NCBI GenBank assembly: GCA_009829735.1
Contig: CM020619.1
Location: 18,171,816-18,235,815, forward strand
Source: Pyropia yezoensis
Taxonomy: Eukaryota > Rhodophyta > Bangiophyceae > Bangiales > Bangiaceae
Reading direction: 5' to 3'
DNA: 64,000 nucleotides
This document shows positions 1 to 11,305 of this stretch, one piece after another; within the stretch, counting starts at the first letter, position 1; every line of letters starts with the position of its first letter. The notes under the pieces were generated by a model. It did no database searches, was not told the origin of the DNA, and saw only the letters and a program-made list of their open reading frames with translations. Position numbers and translations under genes: made by a program.

Positions 1-132
1 ACCCCACCCAGCCCCACCCAACCCCACCGGTGCCCAAAAAACAAAGGGGGCGCGGGGGGGCAGTGCCCGCCCGCCGCGCCCGCCGCGCCACCAAAAACCC
101 TTGCAACCCCCCCTGCTCCCGCCCCCCCCCCC

Positions 133-621
133 CTACAGGAGGGTAAACGTAAACTCCTGGCGGCTGGGCAGCGCCAGCACCACATCGCGCACGATCACCT
201 CCCCCCCCCCGCCCCCACGCCCCCCGTTCTCTCCCCCGCCCCCCCCCCCCCCCCCCCCCCCGCATCCCCAAAACCGCAGCACCGCCCCCCCACCGCTGCC
301 AGCCGCACCTCCACCACCAGCCCCCCCGGCGGCGGTCGGAGGCACTCGACCAGCACGTCCACCCGGTGCGCCTGGAACTGCAGCTGCGGGTGGAGGCGCC
401 CCCGCGCGGCGCGCCCCCCGCCGCCTGCCGCCCGCAGGCACAGGCGCCACTTGCAGCCCGCAAAGAGCAGCGTGCCGACGGGCTTCCACCCCGACGACAG
501 CGCCGACGCGGCGGCAATGGAAAAGACGGCGGCGGTGGAGCGTGCGCGGCCGGCGGCGGCGCCGCCGGGCGCCGCGAGCGGCACGCCGGGCGGGGGGGGG
601 GGGACGCGCCCGCCAACGCCC

Positions 622-655
<34 letters not shown>

Positions 656-2462
656 CGTACCCGACGCCCCCACTGCCGACGCCATTGCCGACGACACCCC
701 CAGGGGGGGGCACCAGCGACGGGAAGGTGGGAAGGGTGGGGGTGGTGGCGAAGCTCCCCGACCGGAGCGCCGCCGCCGCGCCGGGCGACGGCACTGTGCC
801 GTCGGGGGTGCCGCTGCCGGCACGCCAGCCGCCCACCCCCCCCCGGGGAGGGGTGGCGGAGTAGAAGGGAGACGACGGCGCCGGCGGCGACGGCGCCGCG
901 GGGCTGCCGGGGGGGAACGCCGTGCCCGACGATGCCGACCCGCCGTCGCTGCCGCCGGCGCCGGCAGGCACCCAACCGTCGGCCTCGGCGGCGGCGGCGG
1001 CCGCGTCGGCGGCGGCCGCCAGAGGCAGCAACCCCGCGGGGAGGGGCAGCAGCGCGCTGCCGCCGAGGCCGCCGGCGCCGCCGCCCTCGCCGTCGGTGGT
1101 GGATGTGTCGTCGTCCGTGTCGTCGCCGAGGCCGCCACCACCATTGCCGGTCGCCCCCGCCCGCGGGTGCACCCCCCCACCATTGGCGCCACCGCCGCCG
1201 GCCCAGCCGCCACTCATCCGTGCCGCGGAGCGGGCGTTGAGGCGGGCCATCTCGTCCACCTCGGCCTCGTCTTCTTCGCCCGACGACGCTGCCGCCGCCG
1301 TCGCCCCCTCCCGGCGTGAGCGCCGACGCCTGCCATGGCGCCCCCCCCCCGCCCCCCCCCCCGGTGCCGCCCGGCCGCCTCCATCACCCGCATGGTCGTC
1401 CGCGCGGCGGCCGCGACGGACGCCCAGTCGTCCACCCCCGCCGCGAGGTCCACGCCGGGCACCGCCGGGTCGAGGATGACCAGCCGCGGGCGGGACGCGA
1501 CGGGGGGGGGGGCGGCGCCGCCGCCGCCGCGACGCGCGCCGAGTGGAAGGCGTCCCAGCTCAGGGTCAGCACGCCAGGGATGGCGCCGTCCCCCTCCTCC
1601 TCTCCGTCGTCGTCGTCGTGGACGTCGGCGTCGTCGTGGCCGCCAGCGCCGGCGCCGCACAGCGGCGGCGCGTTCGCGACAGACAGCAGGCGGAGGAAGC
1701 GAAAAAAGAGGCGGCAGAGGACCGCCTCGGTCATAGCGGCCGGGTCGGCCCAGGCTGCCACGTCATCGTCCTCCGCACCCCCTCCCCCCCCCCTCTCTCC
1801 CCTCTCGGCGTCCTCATCATAGTCGTCGCCGTCCCCCCCGTCCTCGTGAAACGCCGACAGCATGACCAGCTCCAAGCCGAGGTCGCCGAGCCCCGCGGCG
1901 CCCGGCCCCAGCGCCCCTCCCCCCCACACCTTGGCGAGCCGCGCCGCGCGCGGGTACCCCCCCCCTGCGCCGCTAGCCACGCGGTGCGCGCCACCGCCCC
2001 GCCGCCCGCCGCCCACCGGTGGCGGGCGACGCCGCCCCCCCCAGGGGGGAGGCTGCTGCCGCCCCGCGGCAACACGCCGCCAATCGTAGCCGACAGGAGG
2101 ACCTCCTCGGGCTCGCCCCCCGCGAGGGAGTCGGCGCCGCCACCGCCAGCACCGCGGCGGCCGCTCCCGCCGCCGCCGCCGCCCCCCCGCGGGGGCGGAC
2201 GCCGCGGTGGGACGCCCCCAACGCCCCCCCCCGGCAGCCTCGCGGCAGCGGCGGCGGCCGCAGCAGCGGCGGCGGCAGCAACGCCGCCGCCGCCGCCGCC
2301 GCCCCACGCGCCAATCGGCACGCTCACCACCACCGCGTCCGTGTCGTCCACCTCACTCCCCAAGACGCGGACGCCCCCCCCCCCGCGCGCGAGCAGCCGC
2401 CACAGCGCCGCGCGGTACTCGCCGCCCAGCGCGGCCACGTACGCGTCGACGAGCACGACCAC
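133..2462 (-). pseudogene. OAS-like nucleotidyltransferase-family gene, copy 1 (frame-broken)
   Basis: This is the copy-1 counterpart of the gene at 12454-14774, described there. Coding segments on the minus strand run from about 2462 down to the TAG at 133-135, but the frame changes at several C-runs (about 1345-1370, 1505 and 1960), so no single frame covers it. The OAS1-C-like motifs (ELVMLSAFHE, then RLVILDPAVPG) are still readable. One residue in the upstream strand differs from copy 2 (EVDDTDAVVV against EVDDMDAVVV). Many breaks are homopolymer length differences and may be sequencing errors, so 'pseudogene' describes the sequence as given rather than a proven loss of function. Confidence 0.5.
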
Positions 2463-3375
2463 GCGCAGGCAAGGCGCCCCCCCCCCGGGCCGTCCCCGTC
2501 ACCCCCACCTCCCCCACCACCCCCACCCCCCGACTGGCCGCCTCCCCCACCCTCCGAGCCGCCCTCAGCTGAGGCCGCTGCCCCTGGTACCCCGACGCTC
2601 CTGTTTCCCCCGACGCTGCTTCATCGACGGACGGCACCGCAGCCGTCGCGACGGAGGGCGGCGACGCGGGTACCGAGGGGACGCGAGAGGAGCAGCTGGC
2701 ACTGCAGCAGCTAGCGGCGGCGGGGGGGGGCGATGGGCGGGGAGGCGGGAGCGGTGGGGGGGGAGGTGGGGGTGGCGGCGGCGTTAGGAGGGGAGGTGGT
2801 CGCGGCGCTGGTGCTGCAACGGCGTTCGCGGTGGCGGGGTGGTGGCGGCGGAGAAGTGGTGGCGTGGTGGAGGTGGCGGTGTCCCGGGGTGGCGGTGGTG
2901 GGCTCGTGGTGGTAGCAGAAGAAGGAATAAAAGCCACGGTTGTGTCGACGGAAACAAATATGGTGATGCATCGATAACAGCATCACGAGTGTTCCGGTCG
3001 TTCCTGCTGTAAGCAGTATCCAGTGTCGAGTGGCTCACACCTCCGAGGGCGCCTGTGAGCCAATCAAACTGCAATCGATCGCGGTTTTGTCGCGGTTCTG
3101 GCCCCCGCCTGCCTCACCGTGGGTGCGGATCACGGATCGCGGTTTTGTCGCGGTTTTGTTCCCTTAGGGCAGAGGCACTCCCACCAGCACCGCTCCCCCC
3201 CCCCCCCCCCCATCGGCCGCCGACGGCGGTGGTGGCGGCACCGCCCCCGCCGCCACCGCCGTGCGGCGGCCATACGCACAGACGGAGAGGATGGCGCGGG
3301 CGGGGAGGAGGCGGGAAAGGGCGCCGGTGGGCAGGATGGCCGCGCGAAAGGCCGCCAGTGCCGCCGCGCACGCGG
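2463..3375. other. Low-complexity spacer, copy 1
   Basis: The stretch is (C)n/(G)n and GGT/GGC-rich with no convincing gene. A short AT-richer segment at about 2920-3060 contains AATAAAAG. Two 20-nt direct repeats beginning ATCGCGGTTTTG lie at 3078-3097 and 3136-3155, just before a C-run of about 17. It is the counterpart of 14775-15690 in copy 2. Confidence 0.6.
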
Positions 3376-4256
3376 CTAGGTCGGCGGGGGGGGGGCGGGA
3401 CAGGCGCGCGATGCGGGAGAGGGGGAGGGCGTAGGGCGACGCGGGGGAGGGGCCTTAGTGGGAAGAGGTTGGGGCGGGGGGGAGGTAGGGGAGACCGTTC
3501 GCTTCTGGGCACTGGCTTGGGGGAGGGGGGAAAGGGGCAGGACAGCGGTGGGGGGGGGGGGAGGGGGGGGCGGGAGACGACAGGAAGGGGTCCTCCGCTT
3601 CCGTGGGGAAAGAGGGAGCAGGGGGGAGGGCCGGCACCCGGTAGAGAGGGCCAACTGCCACCTGCAGTGTGGAGGGGGGGGGGGAGGAGGGGGGGGGAGC
3701 CAGCGGCGACCCACCGCGCCAGCGCCCAGCGGCCACGGCGCCTCCGCCGCGACGGCCGTCCAGCCGACCACCGGCGGCGACGTCCCCGCCGGAATCATCT
3801 TCGCCAGCTTCTTTGTGCCGGCGGGACCGCCGGCAGTGCGGCAGCAAGGAGCGCCAAGGAAGACGCGGCGGCCGCCCAGAGGGCGCCTGTCTAGCTGTCC
3901 ACCAGACCCGGCAGACAGGGCGGCGACGGGCGCGACGTCCACGCCGCCGCCGCCGCGAACTGGTCGCGACCGCCCCCCAACCTCGCGTCCCGGCCGTCTC
4001 GGCTACCCGCGAAGCGCTCAAGCCACGCCGGCAGCGCTGCAGCGCCGTGCGCCGCCACCGCGCCCGCGGCCACGCCCGCCGCGCCCGCCGCAGCGGGACC
4101 CTCGCCCGCCGCCCGCTGCTGCCGCCGCCGTTGCTGCTGTAGCTGCCGCTGCAGCTGCCGCCGCCGCTGCAGCTGCTGCCGCCGCCGTTGGCGAGGGGCG
4201 GCCGCCAACCGCCGCCGCCGCTGGGCCGATGGTCGCTGCGGTGGCAGGGATGGCTC
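3376..4256 (-). other. Possible minus-strand exon region, copy 1
   Basis: On the minus strand a strong 3' splice-site-like sequence (a T-run, then CTGCTCCGCGCAG) places a possible exon start at 4256. High-GC3 coding-like pieces follow, including LPAWLERFAG, KKLAKMIPAG and, further left, LAAFRAAILPTGAL, in different frames separated by G-runs. No family was recognised. The same features occur in copy 2, where they are described again. Confidence 0.25.
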
Positions 4257-4328
4257 CTGCGCGGAGCAGAAAAAAAAAAAAGAGAAGCGTTTCACATCTA
4301 ATTGTCTCATTTACCGACTTCCGCCTGC

Positions 4329-5351
4329 CTACTGCGCACAGATCGACTCAATCACCTTCTCAATACGGTGAAACTGACCAGAAATCTGCCGGTCAGTAAT
4401 CAGAACAGCCGCCAACGCTTGCAGATGGTCTAACAGTGTGGGATCGTCGTGCACAAGCCGACGAATGTAGCACTTAAGATCATTGAAGACCCCCTTAATC
4501 GGCTGTAGATCAGGCGAATACGGCGGCAAGCGGATGAAGTGAACGCCGTTCGCTTCAAGGAAAGCATCGCCAGCGGCGTCATGTATCGGAGCATTGTCGA
4601 ATAGCAGTACGCAGTTGTCGGGCTGATCCTCCCAGGGATGACCGTCTAAAAATACGTTCATCTTGGGCACGAGAGTTTGACAAAAGATGAGCCAACCAGC
4701 TGCTGTCAACGCGGGCCCAAGCACGCACGTTTGCACCGCGGCTATGTTCCCGAGTCCAGAGATCGCCATAGTTGTACTAGTGCGCGGCACCGACCTTGGA
4801 TCACGATCCAGCATGACCAAGGGCTCATCGCGCGTGGCCCATCCACGCTTTTGGAAGACATCGCCGCCATCCGTGTATGTCTCATCCACGGATATGAGGC
4901 ACCGCCTCGGAATCTGCCTCATCAGTTGGCAGTGGTGTAGTCGTGCAGCATCATTCCGCTCGCGAAACAGGCGCTCAATCTTCTTGCGGGTGAAGCCCAT
5001 CCGCCGAAAGTATCGTGAAAGAGAAGCCGTACTGCACTGTAACCCGGCAAACTCGTTCTCTTCGATTGTGCCGAGCTCATCAAGTACTTCGACATTGTCC
5101 TTAAGGGTGGCGGTCGGGTCTTGATCGATAAGCCACGCCATGGCGCGATGCAATACTTCGTTGAACTGAAGTCCATCCGCGTGGGAGTTGCGGCGTTCCG
5201 GCGTCGGCCAAATTGTGCCCGTGGCACGGTAGTTCCTCAACCACCGAGCCAGCGCGGCGCGCTGGCAGCCAATCACATCGCAGACCTTCTGGCGCGTAGA
5301 TCCCCGCTCAATCATGGCTACCGCCGCCAAGCGCAGGTCCTCAGCAAACAT
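4329..5351 (-). CDS. Tc1/mariner-IS630-type DDE transposase, copy 1, catalytic Glu replaced by Lys
   Basis: A 340-residue transposase with the same architecture as the 343-residue copy at 16643-17674: an N-terminal helix-turn-helix-like region, then a DDE core. The two catalytic aspartates are present (SVDET and LLFDNAPIHD). In the third motif, after PPYSPDLQP, the normal IE dipeptide is IK, so the third acidic residue is lysine. It also lacks the three residues that lengthen copy 2 near its C terminus. Glu-to-Lys at this position is expected to abolish strand transfer in this family, so the protein is probably catalytically dead although the frame is fully open. The codons are mid-GC, unlike the flanking genes. 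Confidence 0.9.
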   Translation of the reverse strand: MFAEDLRLAAVAMIERGSTRQKVCDVIGCQRAALARWLRNYRATGTIWPTPERRNSHADGLQFNEVLHRAMAWLIDQDPTATLKDNVEVLDELGTIEENEFAGLQCSTASLSRYFRRMGFTRKKIERLFRERNDAARLHHCQLMRQIPRRCLISVDETYTDGGDVFQKRGWATRDEPLVMLDRDPRSVPRTSTTMAISGLGNIAAVQTCVLGPALTAAGWLIFCQTLVPKMNVFLDGHPWEDQPDNCVLLFDNAPIHDAAGDAFLEANGVHFIRLPPYSPDLQPIKGVFNDLKCYIRRLVHDDPTLLDHLQALAAVLITDRQISGQFHRIEKVIESICAQ

Positions 5352-5416
5352 GTCGTACGTGCAGCAGACGGGAGGCCGCCAATCTGTATCAATTGGGTCG
5401 CAAAAAATGGGAAAAA

Positions 5417-6047
5417 GGGGAAAGTGGGGGCGGCGCGGGCAGGGGTGGGGGGCGGCACGCAGCGGCTAGACTGTGTGGAGCAGGGGGTGCCAAGCAGGGG
5501 CGGCAGCACGACCGCCGTCGGGAAGGGCGATGGTAGGCACTGCGGGTGTGTGGTGGGAGTGTTGTGCGGCGTGGATGGACAGGTGGTGGCAGAAAAAACA
5601 GCGGTTATAAGCTTTTTTCTGGGGGTTAACGGCCCAGCTGGTGCCCTCGCACCCCCGCCCGCGCGCCACACGCAGCGCACCAAAAGTGGGCTCTGGGGGT
5701 GCTTCTGGCCATGGTGTGCTCAATGTAGCGCACCCGGCGCGCATGGGCGCACGCCGGTCACGCGGCGTCTAGACAGACAGTGGGAGAGGCTGCCCTGTCT
5801 CTTTTTCGTGCCGACAATTCTTTTCCGGATCGGGAAAATCATGAATATTCTCCAGCAAGACAAAATTGTCAGTCGACAACGTGGGGCCCACAACCATGCA
5901 TGGGCGTTCATGATGCACGCCAAGTACAGCCCTAAAAAAATCTGTGGCCAAATGCGTACCATTGGTGCTCTCCTGTCTCTGTCTGTGTCTGGATGCCACC
6001 CAATGCGGGTTGCCCTGTGCGAGTTTCGCCGTATTTTGCAAAACGGT
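5417..6047 (+). repeat. Left arm of ~630-bp inverted repeat, copy 1
   Basis: This segment is the reverse complement of 6323-6950 with only scattered mismatches, for example one base in the ACGCGGCGTCTAGAC stretch. It lies directly upstream of the transposase reading leftward. It contains a TATA-like GGTTATAAGC flanked by A/T runs. Confidence 0.9.
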
Positions 6048-6109
6048 CTTCACATTTTTTGTCGGCGGAGCTCCCTGTTGAGCTGATTTCTGGAGCTGTC
6101 TGGGGTGCA

Positions 6110-6232
6110 TATAGGGCGTCCCGTGAAAAGTGGACGTGAACGTGTCGTGATCATGTCCAATATCGGCCGCGGGACGAATCAAACCCACACTGCACGACCT
6201 GTGCACGTCCACTTTTTACGGGACGCACAATA
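6110..6232. mobile_element. 123-bp TA-flanked MITE, copy 1
   Basis: A short element with inverted ends (GGGCGTCCCGTGAAAAG at the left, CTTTTTACGGGACGCAC at the right), flanked by TA on both sides. It sits in the 275-bp spacer of the large inverted repeat. It belongs to the same family as the copies at 18433, 27914 and 37639. Confidence 0.85.
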
Positions 6233-6322
6233 GGACTGGACGCCACGACACCGGATGCTCTGTTTCCGTATTCAGGAGAGGCATCATCAGCACCGAACAG
6301 AGCCCCGACTCAAAATAACCAG

Positions 6323-6950
6323 ACCATTTTGCAAAATACGGCGAAACTCGCATAGGGCAACCCACATTGGGTGGCATCCAGACACAGACAGAGACAGGAG
6401 AGCACCAATGGTACGCATTTGGCCACAGATTTTTTTAGGGCTGTACTTGGCGTGCATCATGAACGCCCATGCATGGTTGTGGGCCCCACGTTGTCGACTG
6501 ACAATTTTGTCTTGCTGGAGAATATTCATGATTTTCCCGATCCGGAAAAGAATTGTCGGCACGAAAAAGAGACAGGGCAGCCTCTCCCACTGTCTGTCTA
6601 GACGCCGCGCGACCGGCGTGCGCCCATGCGCGCCGGGTGCGCTACATTGAGCACACCATGGCCAGAAGCACCCCCAGAGCCCACTTTTGGTGCGCTGCGT
6701 GTGGCGCGCGGGCGGGGGTGCGAGGGCACCAGCTGGGCCGTTAACCCCCAGAAAAAAGCTTATAACCGCTGTTTTTTCTGCCACCACCTGTCCATCCACG
6801 CCGCACAACACTCCCACCACACACCCGCAGTGCCTACCATCGCCCTTCCGACGGCGGTCGTGCTGCCGCCCCTGCTTGGCACCCCCTGCTCCACACAGCC
6901 TAGCCGCTGCGTGCCGCCCCCACCCCTGCCCGCGCCGCCCCCACTTTCCC
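6323..6950 (-). repeat. Right arm of ~630-bp inverted repeat, copy 1
   Basis: Reverse-complement partner of 5417-6047. It ends about 85 bp upstream of the zinc-knuckle ORF, so both element genes start downstream of nearly the same sequence. Confidence 0.9.
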
Positions 6951-7035
6951 TAATTTCCCAGGTTTTCCTCTTCCGATTCCTACGTGTCACTCTGTGTGCA
7001 TTGACGATTCGTGTCAACCTGTCGAACGGTCTACG

Positions 7036-8194
7036 ATGGTTCGGTGCTATCTTTGCGGTCTGGAATCGACGCCATATGGTCATAACCAACGGTCATGCTC
7101 CATGCGAAAGTTTCGCTGTCTTCGAGGGCTGCCGATCGACCATCCGTTTCGACCTCCCGGGCCAGAAGTGGCCTGTACCAAGCTCAATTGTTCGCACGCA
7201 CGTCGGTGCGCCAAGTGTCACGAGATTGGCCATGACAGCGACACCCTCGAGTTGGACCCCGAACGCTACGCCATCAACGCGAAGTCTAAGGGCCGAGCCA
7301 TCTCGAGACTGGCAAGCGCAGGGCCCATGCAGGGCATCGACTTCGTTTGCAGGAACGTAGATGACGCGAAGGCTGTGAGCATGTGCGCGGGCATTCGAGC
7401 CGGCTGTGAAGCCAGGTTCAACGCTCAGCAAGTGAAGGCATCGTCTGCAGGTGTGATGACTGGCAACCTCTTTGCGGTCGGCTCTTCTCCCGCGGAGACA
7501 ATCGATTTGATTGGACGAGAGGAGATCAAGTCCAGCACGATGCACAAGAACAACAAACGGGCGCATGAATTGGCTGTCGGCGGCAGGAACGCGGGAATGA
7601 GTGCTGTCCATGCGGCCCTGGCAGCTGCGGAACAAATTCGACGCGAGAGCCGCGGTGAAGCGGGAGCTCTTCCTTCTTTTTCTGCCGTTGGACCACCCTC
7701 CTCTGCACAGTCGCTATCGGTTGTCGCGAAGGAGGCCAAGCGGATGAAGGCCGACGCGCTTGCGGCTGACTTGAGGGTTCGTTCTCGTGATCCTCCCATG
7801 TCCGTCGGCCGTGGTGCATCGCTGGCGCCAGATCATGGTGGCATCCTGAGCGACTGGGGACCCGGGCAACGAGCTCGGTTCGCCAGCTGCCCTTCCATTG
7901 GTCCCTCCTGAGCGGCGGGAGGTTTGGAGTTCCCGCGGAGTCGCCGAGCAGGCTCTGGCTAGCGTGCTCGGGCCTGAATTCGCCGGGTCACACACGAGGT
8001 TGACGGGTCGTGTCGTGAAGAGTGCAACGGACAGTCACTTGACGGGTTTTGCACTGATGTGCGGTGCCTTTTCTCCTGCCGACGTCGCGGAACGCCTGTG
8101 CGCGTGGCAGTTTGAAGCCGGGGACACTTCGAAAGCTACGTTATTGGTTATGTTTTCGGCGTGGGCTGAGGGATATGTCAATTCTCTTCTTTGA
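7036..8194 (+). pseudogene. Transposon zinc-knuckle protein, copy 1, frameshifted
   Basis: Counterpart of the intact 385-residue ORF at 19360-20517. The ATG at 7036 and the N-terminal zinc-knuckle region are intact. One extra C in TTCGCCAGCTGCCC (about 7883; copy 2 has TTCGCAGCTGCCC) shifts the frame and ends the protein at the TGA at 7909-7911. The remaining C-terminal coding sequence continues in another frame to the TGA at 8192-8194. The break could be a single-base sequencing error or a real inactivation. Confidence 0.8.
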
Positions 8195-8251
8195 ATTCCT
8201 CATGTATAGAACTTTCTGCCTTTTCTGAACTTGTCCTTCCCCCTCCGACAG

Positions 8252-10709
8252 GCCGACACGGCGGAGACGCCATCCCCCGCTCCCAAGGCTCTCCCCCTAG
8301 TCGTCGCCGCCCGCGCGGCGGCGGCGATTGTCGCGGTAGGCTCCCCCCGCCGGGCCGCGTCGCCCGCCCCGGCGGCTGCCGCTCTCACCGTAGCCGCCGC
8401 AATGGCAACTGCTGGACGGGGTGCGGAGACCGCGCTCGCCGCCCCGGGTGGTGGCGGCCTAACTTCCACGGCCGCCGCCGCGGCGGCGGCGGCGGCATCG
8501 ACGCTGTCGGGTAGGTGGCGGTGGCAGCCGCGTCGGGCCGCGGCGGTGCCCCCAGGGCGCCCGCCGCTCTGTCACTCCTCCGCCCCGGCGGCGGGCGCGA
8601 CAGCGGCGGCGGCCGCGGCGGCGGCGCGTATGATCTCGCCGCGCTGGCGCGGCTGGCGCGGCGGGCGTCGGGGCGGGGCGGCCGCCCGCTGACAGGCGGC
8701 GACCCGTCGGCGGAGGTCGATGCGGGGGTGCCCCTGCCGCGGGGGCTTCTGATTGCCATTGCGGCGCTCAACGGGCTGGCCGCCCCCGTCGTCACGTGGG
8801 TGCGGGCGGTAGACGCGTTAGTTGACGCGCTTGCCGCCGCTGCCGACGCGGCCGCGGCGGCAGCATCGGCGGCGGCGGCGGCGGCGGGGCCGACGGGGCG
8901 CCAGGTGCGGCGGTGGCGGGTGTGGCGGGGGCGGCGACGCCGCTGGCCAGTGACTCCCCGCCCGGCAATGGCGTCACGGGCTCCACGGCGGCCGTGTCTC
9001 CCTGGCCGCCCGCGTTGCGACCGCCACAGCGGCGGTGGAGGTGGCGGCAGCCGGCCTCGCCGTGGCGGCCCGACCTTCCTGCTCCTCGGCGGCGCTGCCA
9101 CAGTGGTAGCGGGCGGCGACGGCGGCGGCGGCGGTGCCGCCACCGCCGCCGTCTGGCCCGGCCTTGACGTGAACGTAGGCGGCGCGCCGGCAGTGCAGAC
9201 GGCTGTGTCACCCGCAGGGTGAAGCTGCTCGCCGTGCTCGCCGCGCTGCTCCTGCCGGTCCGTCACGGACGCGGGCGGGGAGGGCGGCGGCTACTGCCGC
9301 CGCCGTCACCGCGCCCCCGCGCGGGTGGGGCAGGGGGAGGCGGGCGGAGCGGCGGCGGCGTGGACCCCGCCGCGCCGCTCGCCGCTGCCGCCGCGGCGGT
9401 TGCCGCCATCACCGCGGCGGTGGGCTGCCGCCCGTGGCTCTACCGCCCGTGGCGGTCGCTGTCGACGGCCGCGGCGGCGGCGGCGGCGGCGGCGGCGTCA
9501 CCCCGCGACCGCGCCGTCGCTGTCCTTGGCGGTGGCGGCCGCGGCACGGCCGCCGCCGGGCCAACAGACGGCCTCCGCGGGGCGGCGGCCCTACTGCCAC
9601 CCCTGGCCGCCGCCGTCGGGGACCTGCTGCTCGCCCTCGCGGCGGCCGCCGGCCCCGCGGCCAACGCGGATGCCGCGCCCTGACGGTCTGCCGGCTGGCC
9701 CGACGCCGCCGCCGCCATTGCCGCCGCGCGCTCCCGGCGCCGCCGCCGACGCGGCGGCGGGGTGGTGGCCGCGGCGGGGGTGCTCAGCGCCCCGTCCTCC
9801 GGCGGGGGGGGCGGGGGGGCTGGCCGCCGGCGCGCCGGCGTTGGCCGACGGCCTTGCCGCCGCGGCGCCCGCGGCGGCCGCCTCGCCGGCACCCGCACGC
9901 GGGCCGACGCGGTGGCCGCGACGGCGCCGGTGGTGGGGGCGGTCGGCCGGCTGGCCGCGGCGAGGCCTTCCGCGGCGGTGGCACTCGTTGCCGCGGGGTT
10001 GCTGCGGCAGCTGGCGGGGGGGGCGCTGTGTGGTCTCCTCAACCTACGGTGGGGGGCAGGGGGGAAGAGCGGTGGCCGTGCCGGTGGCCATGCCGGTGGG
10101 GGGTACCCGCCCGCCTGTACGCCCGCCGCGGACGCGGTGTCGGACGACCAGGCGCTGTGGGTTGCGGCCCTCACCGCGGGCGGCGGCCTCGTTACCGCCG
10201 CGGGGGGGGTAGGGGGTGGGGGGAGCGGCGCAGCCGCCGCGGCGACCACTGCCGCTGCCGCAGCCGAAGCGGCGGACCGGGACGCGCTCGCGTGGGCAAC
10301 CGCCGTTGGCCACCGCCTGATGGGCACCGCCCTGGACCTGTCGGGCGATTGGGCGCCGCCGCCCGCCGGGGCGGCGCCGGCAGCACCGGCGGTAACGGAC
10401 CGCACAGCCCCCCCACCCGCCGCGTGGCGTTTGGGCGAGAGGAAGAGGCCGAGGCGGCTGCCGCCACGCTGGCCGCCGTCGTCGCCCACACCCCCCCCCG
10501 CGGGGCCGCCACCGCCCACGCCTTGGCGGTGGCGCGGCGCCCGCGGCCACCGCGGCGGGCGCCGAGATCTACAGTGCCTTTTGGCTGCTCAGAACCGAGC
10601 CGGTGGGACGGTGGTGCGCGCGCTGTCGGTCGCCGAGGCGGCCGCTGCGGAGCTGCCGCCGCTGGTTGCCCACCGGCTGCCGGCCGGCCGTGCGGGGGTG
10701 GGGAGGGGG
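8252..10709 (+). pseudogene. Ala-rich helical-repeat-like gene, copy 1, truncated by the gap
   Basis: Counterpart of 20575-23810. A polypyrimidine tract and CAG (8247-8251) mark the same possible exon start. Coding-like text (PLPRGLLIAIAALNGLAA) is present but changes frame repeatedly at one-base indels that copy 2 lacks, for example near 8900, 9005, 9222 and 9300. The sequence then runs into the N gap. This is the clearest sign that copy 1 is of lower sequence quality than copy 2. Confidence 0.6.
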
Positions 10710-11209
10710 NNNNNNNNNNNNNNNNNNNNNNNNNNNNNNNNNNNNNNNNNNNNNNNNNNNNNNNNNNNNNNNNNNNNNNNNNNNNNNNNNNNNNNNNNNN
10801 NNNNNNNNNNNNNNNNNNNNNNNNNNNNNNNNNNNNNNNNNNNNNNNNNNNNNNNNNNNNNNNNNNNNNNNNNNNNNNNNNNNNNNNNNNNNNNNNNNNN
10901 NNNNNNNNNNNNNNNNNNNNNNNNNNNNNNNNNNNNNNNNNNNNNNNNNNNNNNNNNNNNNNNNNNNNNNNNNNNNNNNNNNNNNNNNNNNNNNNNNNNN
11001 NNNNNNNNNNNNNNNNNNNNNNNNNNNNNNNNNNNNNNNNNNNNNNNNNNNNNNNNNNNNNNNNNNNNNNNNNNNNNNNNNNNNNNNNNNNNNNNNNNNN
11101 NNNNNNNNNNNNNNNNNNNNNNNNNNNNNNNNNNNNNNNNNNNNNNNNNNNNNNNNNNNNNNNNNNNNNNNNNNNNNNNNNNNNNNNNNNNNNNNNNNNN
11201 NNNNNNNNN
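10710..11209. other. 500-N assembly gap
   Basis: Exactly 500 N, a conventional placeholder length, so the true distance is unknown. The left edge lies inside the helical-repeat gene copy; the right edge begins CAAAAAAGATACATCGAG. Confidence 1.
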
Positions 11210-11305
11210 CAAAAAAGATACATCGAGCTTTCTTTTGTCGGTTCTTGGAAATTTCTTCGGGCCACAATCCTCAGCCAATGAGGTGCTCGTGCCATATCGC
11301 CTACC

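Larger units (their letters stand above)
1..10709. repeat. Copy 1 of a ~10.7-kb duplicated block
   Basis: Base 1 aligns with base 12322, and the alignment continues to the gap at 10710, which corresponds to about 23066. Gene order and orientation are identical in the two copies. Differences are mostly one-base changes in G/C homopolymers, plus a few real-looking changes: a 9-bp indel and a Glu-to-Lys codon change in the transposase, and Thr against Met in the OAS-like gene. Copy 1 is the more damaged one. It could be a second haplotype placed in tandem by the assembler or a true tandem duplication; the gap leaves both open. Confidence 0.95.

Noticed and set aside
3178..3225. C-rich tract as a CRISPR array or telomere
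   Set aside because: It is a simple poly-C run with no spacer periodicity and no telomeric repeat unit.
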